Shown here: piece after piece, positions 63,359 through 64,000 of the stretch
Layout of the letters: each line of letters opens with the position of its first letter
How positions within the stretch are numbered: position 1 is the stretch's first letter
Assembly: GCA_020882975.1 (NCBI GenBank)
Contig: JAHRFD010000001.1
Location: 166,336-230,335, forward strand
DNA from: Microcoleus sp. EPA2
GTDB taxonomy: Bacteria; Cyanobacteriota; Cyanobacteriia; Cyanobacteriales; Microcoleaceae
Direction: 5' to 3'
DNA length: 64,000 nucleotides
Notes under the pieces: generated by a model
What the model saw: the letters and a program-made list of their open reading frames with translations, nothing else
The model's database searches: none
What the model was told of the DNA's origin: nothing
Made by a program: the position numbers and the translations under genes

Positions 63359-63967
63359 TTACATTTCTTCAGTTTCAATCAAGCTTCTAAGAATCCCGAC
63401 TATTTTCCCTACGTTACCTAAAAAGTATTCATTTAAATCAATGGTGATAGTTTGATCTTCTAGTTGCATAAATTTCCAGAGGCTACCAGTTGTGATGACT
63501 CCATAAACTTTTTGAACTTCATTTCCTTTTTGATGGTTAAATAACTGAGCAGCAATCATTTCTGCCATACATTGACCTAAGCCTGTTTCTATATTGTCAT
63601 TTTTTGCTTCTACTAGAGCAATAACTGGTGCTTCTATGATTAGCTGCTCTGGCGATTTGCTAATCAGAAAATCGCAAAATCCGTTTAAACCTTTTTGCGA
63701 ATCTACAGTAAAGTCTTTGCCAGAAAATAGAGCAATTTGATTGGAGAATTGTTTTCTGAGCTCAATTAGTATTGGCATGACAATCAGTTCAGAACGAGAT
63801 TTTTCCGAGTTAATTGCTAAAGCTAGTGGAATATTATAATCTAGGGTTTCGGATAAAAAATTGCTGTAGCTAGCTTCGGGAATATTTCCAAATATTCCGA
63901 CTTTTTCGGATAGCCGTATTCCAAACGATGACTTGATTTGTTCGATAGTAAATTGGCTATAAGGCAT
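63359..63967 (-). CDS. PD-(D/E)XK nuclease-like cyanobacterial protein
   Basis: 202 residues, complete. MPYSQFTIEQIKSSFGIRLS at the N terminus; an acidic position in KGLNGFCDFLISKSPEQLII; then PVIALVEAKNDNIETGLGQC with the E-A-K triplet of a restriction-like active site; QCMAEMIAAQLFNHQKGNEV and YGVITTGSLWKFMQLE follow. Widespread in cyanobacteria as a stand-alone gene, often annotated hypothetical or type I restriction-like. No DNA-binding or helicase partner is visible in the window. The start is an ATG 33 bases from the window end. Confidence 0.78.
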   Translation of the reverse strand: MPYSQFTIEQIKSSFGIRLSEKVGIFGNIPEASYSNFLSETLDYNIPLALAINSEKSRSELIVMPILIELRKQFSNQIALFSGKDFTVDSQKGLNGFCDFLISKSPEQLIIEAPVIALVEAKNDNIETGLGQCMAEMIAAQLFNHQKGNEVQKVYGVITTGSLWKFMQLEDQTITIDLNEYFLGNVGKIVGILRSLIETEEM

Positions 63968-64000
63968 TTAGGCAATTTCCTAAATATTTTGACTTATAAA

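Overview
The window looks like chromosome from a filamentous, non-heterocystous cyanobacterium of the Oscillatoriales type (Microcoleus, Oscillatoria or Phormidium-like). The evidence is compositional and genic. The octamer GCGATCGC (HIP1) is scattered through almost every gene. Heptanucleotide tandem arrays of the cyanobacterial STRR type recur between genes. Several families are typical of cyanobacteria: a DUF3110 protein, an NblB-like HEAT protein, a TamB-like giant protein, many Uma2 (DUF820) nucleases, and a CheB-CheR-kinase hybrid. The species assignment is inference; no rRNA or tRNA gene was found.

Layout. 1-2 kb: the 3' part of a secreted CHAT-protease protein. 2-7.6 kb: urease genes ureD-ureA-ureB-ureC, split between ureB and ureC by a MITE-like element and a two-gene ATPase/TOPRIM-like cassette; ureC itself carries an in-frame expansion of a palindromic repeat. 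7.6-18 kb: a membrane protein, a pentapeptide-repeat protein, an unknown 565-residue protein, a carotenoid-desaturase-like oxidoreductase, a large CheB/CheR/histidine kinase/receiver hybrid and a HAD hydrolase. 18-25 kb: a 2276-residue TamB-like protein with two kinds of internal repeat. 25-34.5 kb: DUF3110, murQ, a P-loop kinase-like protein, a CAP-RTX protein, NblB-like, CBS, thioredoxin-like ferredoxin, PBP4-type carboxypeptidase, alpha/beta hydrolase, a stand-alone LuxR-type HTH and a broken Coq4-like gene. 35-44 kb: recA, a GT39-type membrane glycosyltransferase, an ATP-grasp protein, lepB, pyrC, tsaE and a YvcK/CofD-like protein. 44-47.6 kb: an Mla-type lipid transport pair (ATPase and MCE protein) separated by a four-helix-bundle gene enclosed by two inverted heptanucleotide arrays. 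47.6-53.2 kb: six Uma2 genes and two small unknown genes. 53.6-63 kb: a glycan or protein-glycosylation locus. The window ends with a PD-(D/E)XK-like protein.

How the genes work together. UreD/A/B/C give the apo-urease and one accessory protein; ureEFG are not in the window. The 54-63 kb cluster is tightly packed, with 4-bp and 1-bp overlaps. It combines methyltransferases, an NDP-sugar epimerase/dehydratase-like protein, a sugar aminotransferase, a glycosyltransferase and a fusion of a GT2-like enzyme with an O-GlcNAc-transferase-like (GT41) domain, as expected for making and attaching an unusual amino- and methyl-sugar glycan. The most unusual theme is repeat DNA acting inside genes and operons. 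Palindromic or GC-rich intergenic repeats have been absorbed in frame into ureC and the tamB-like gene. Repeat-bordered cassettes split the urease and mla operons. Uma2 tails differ in the copy number of a 21-bp coiled-coil heptad.
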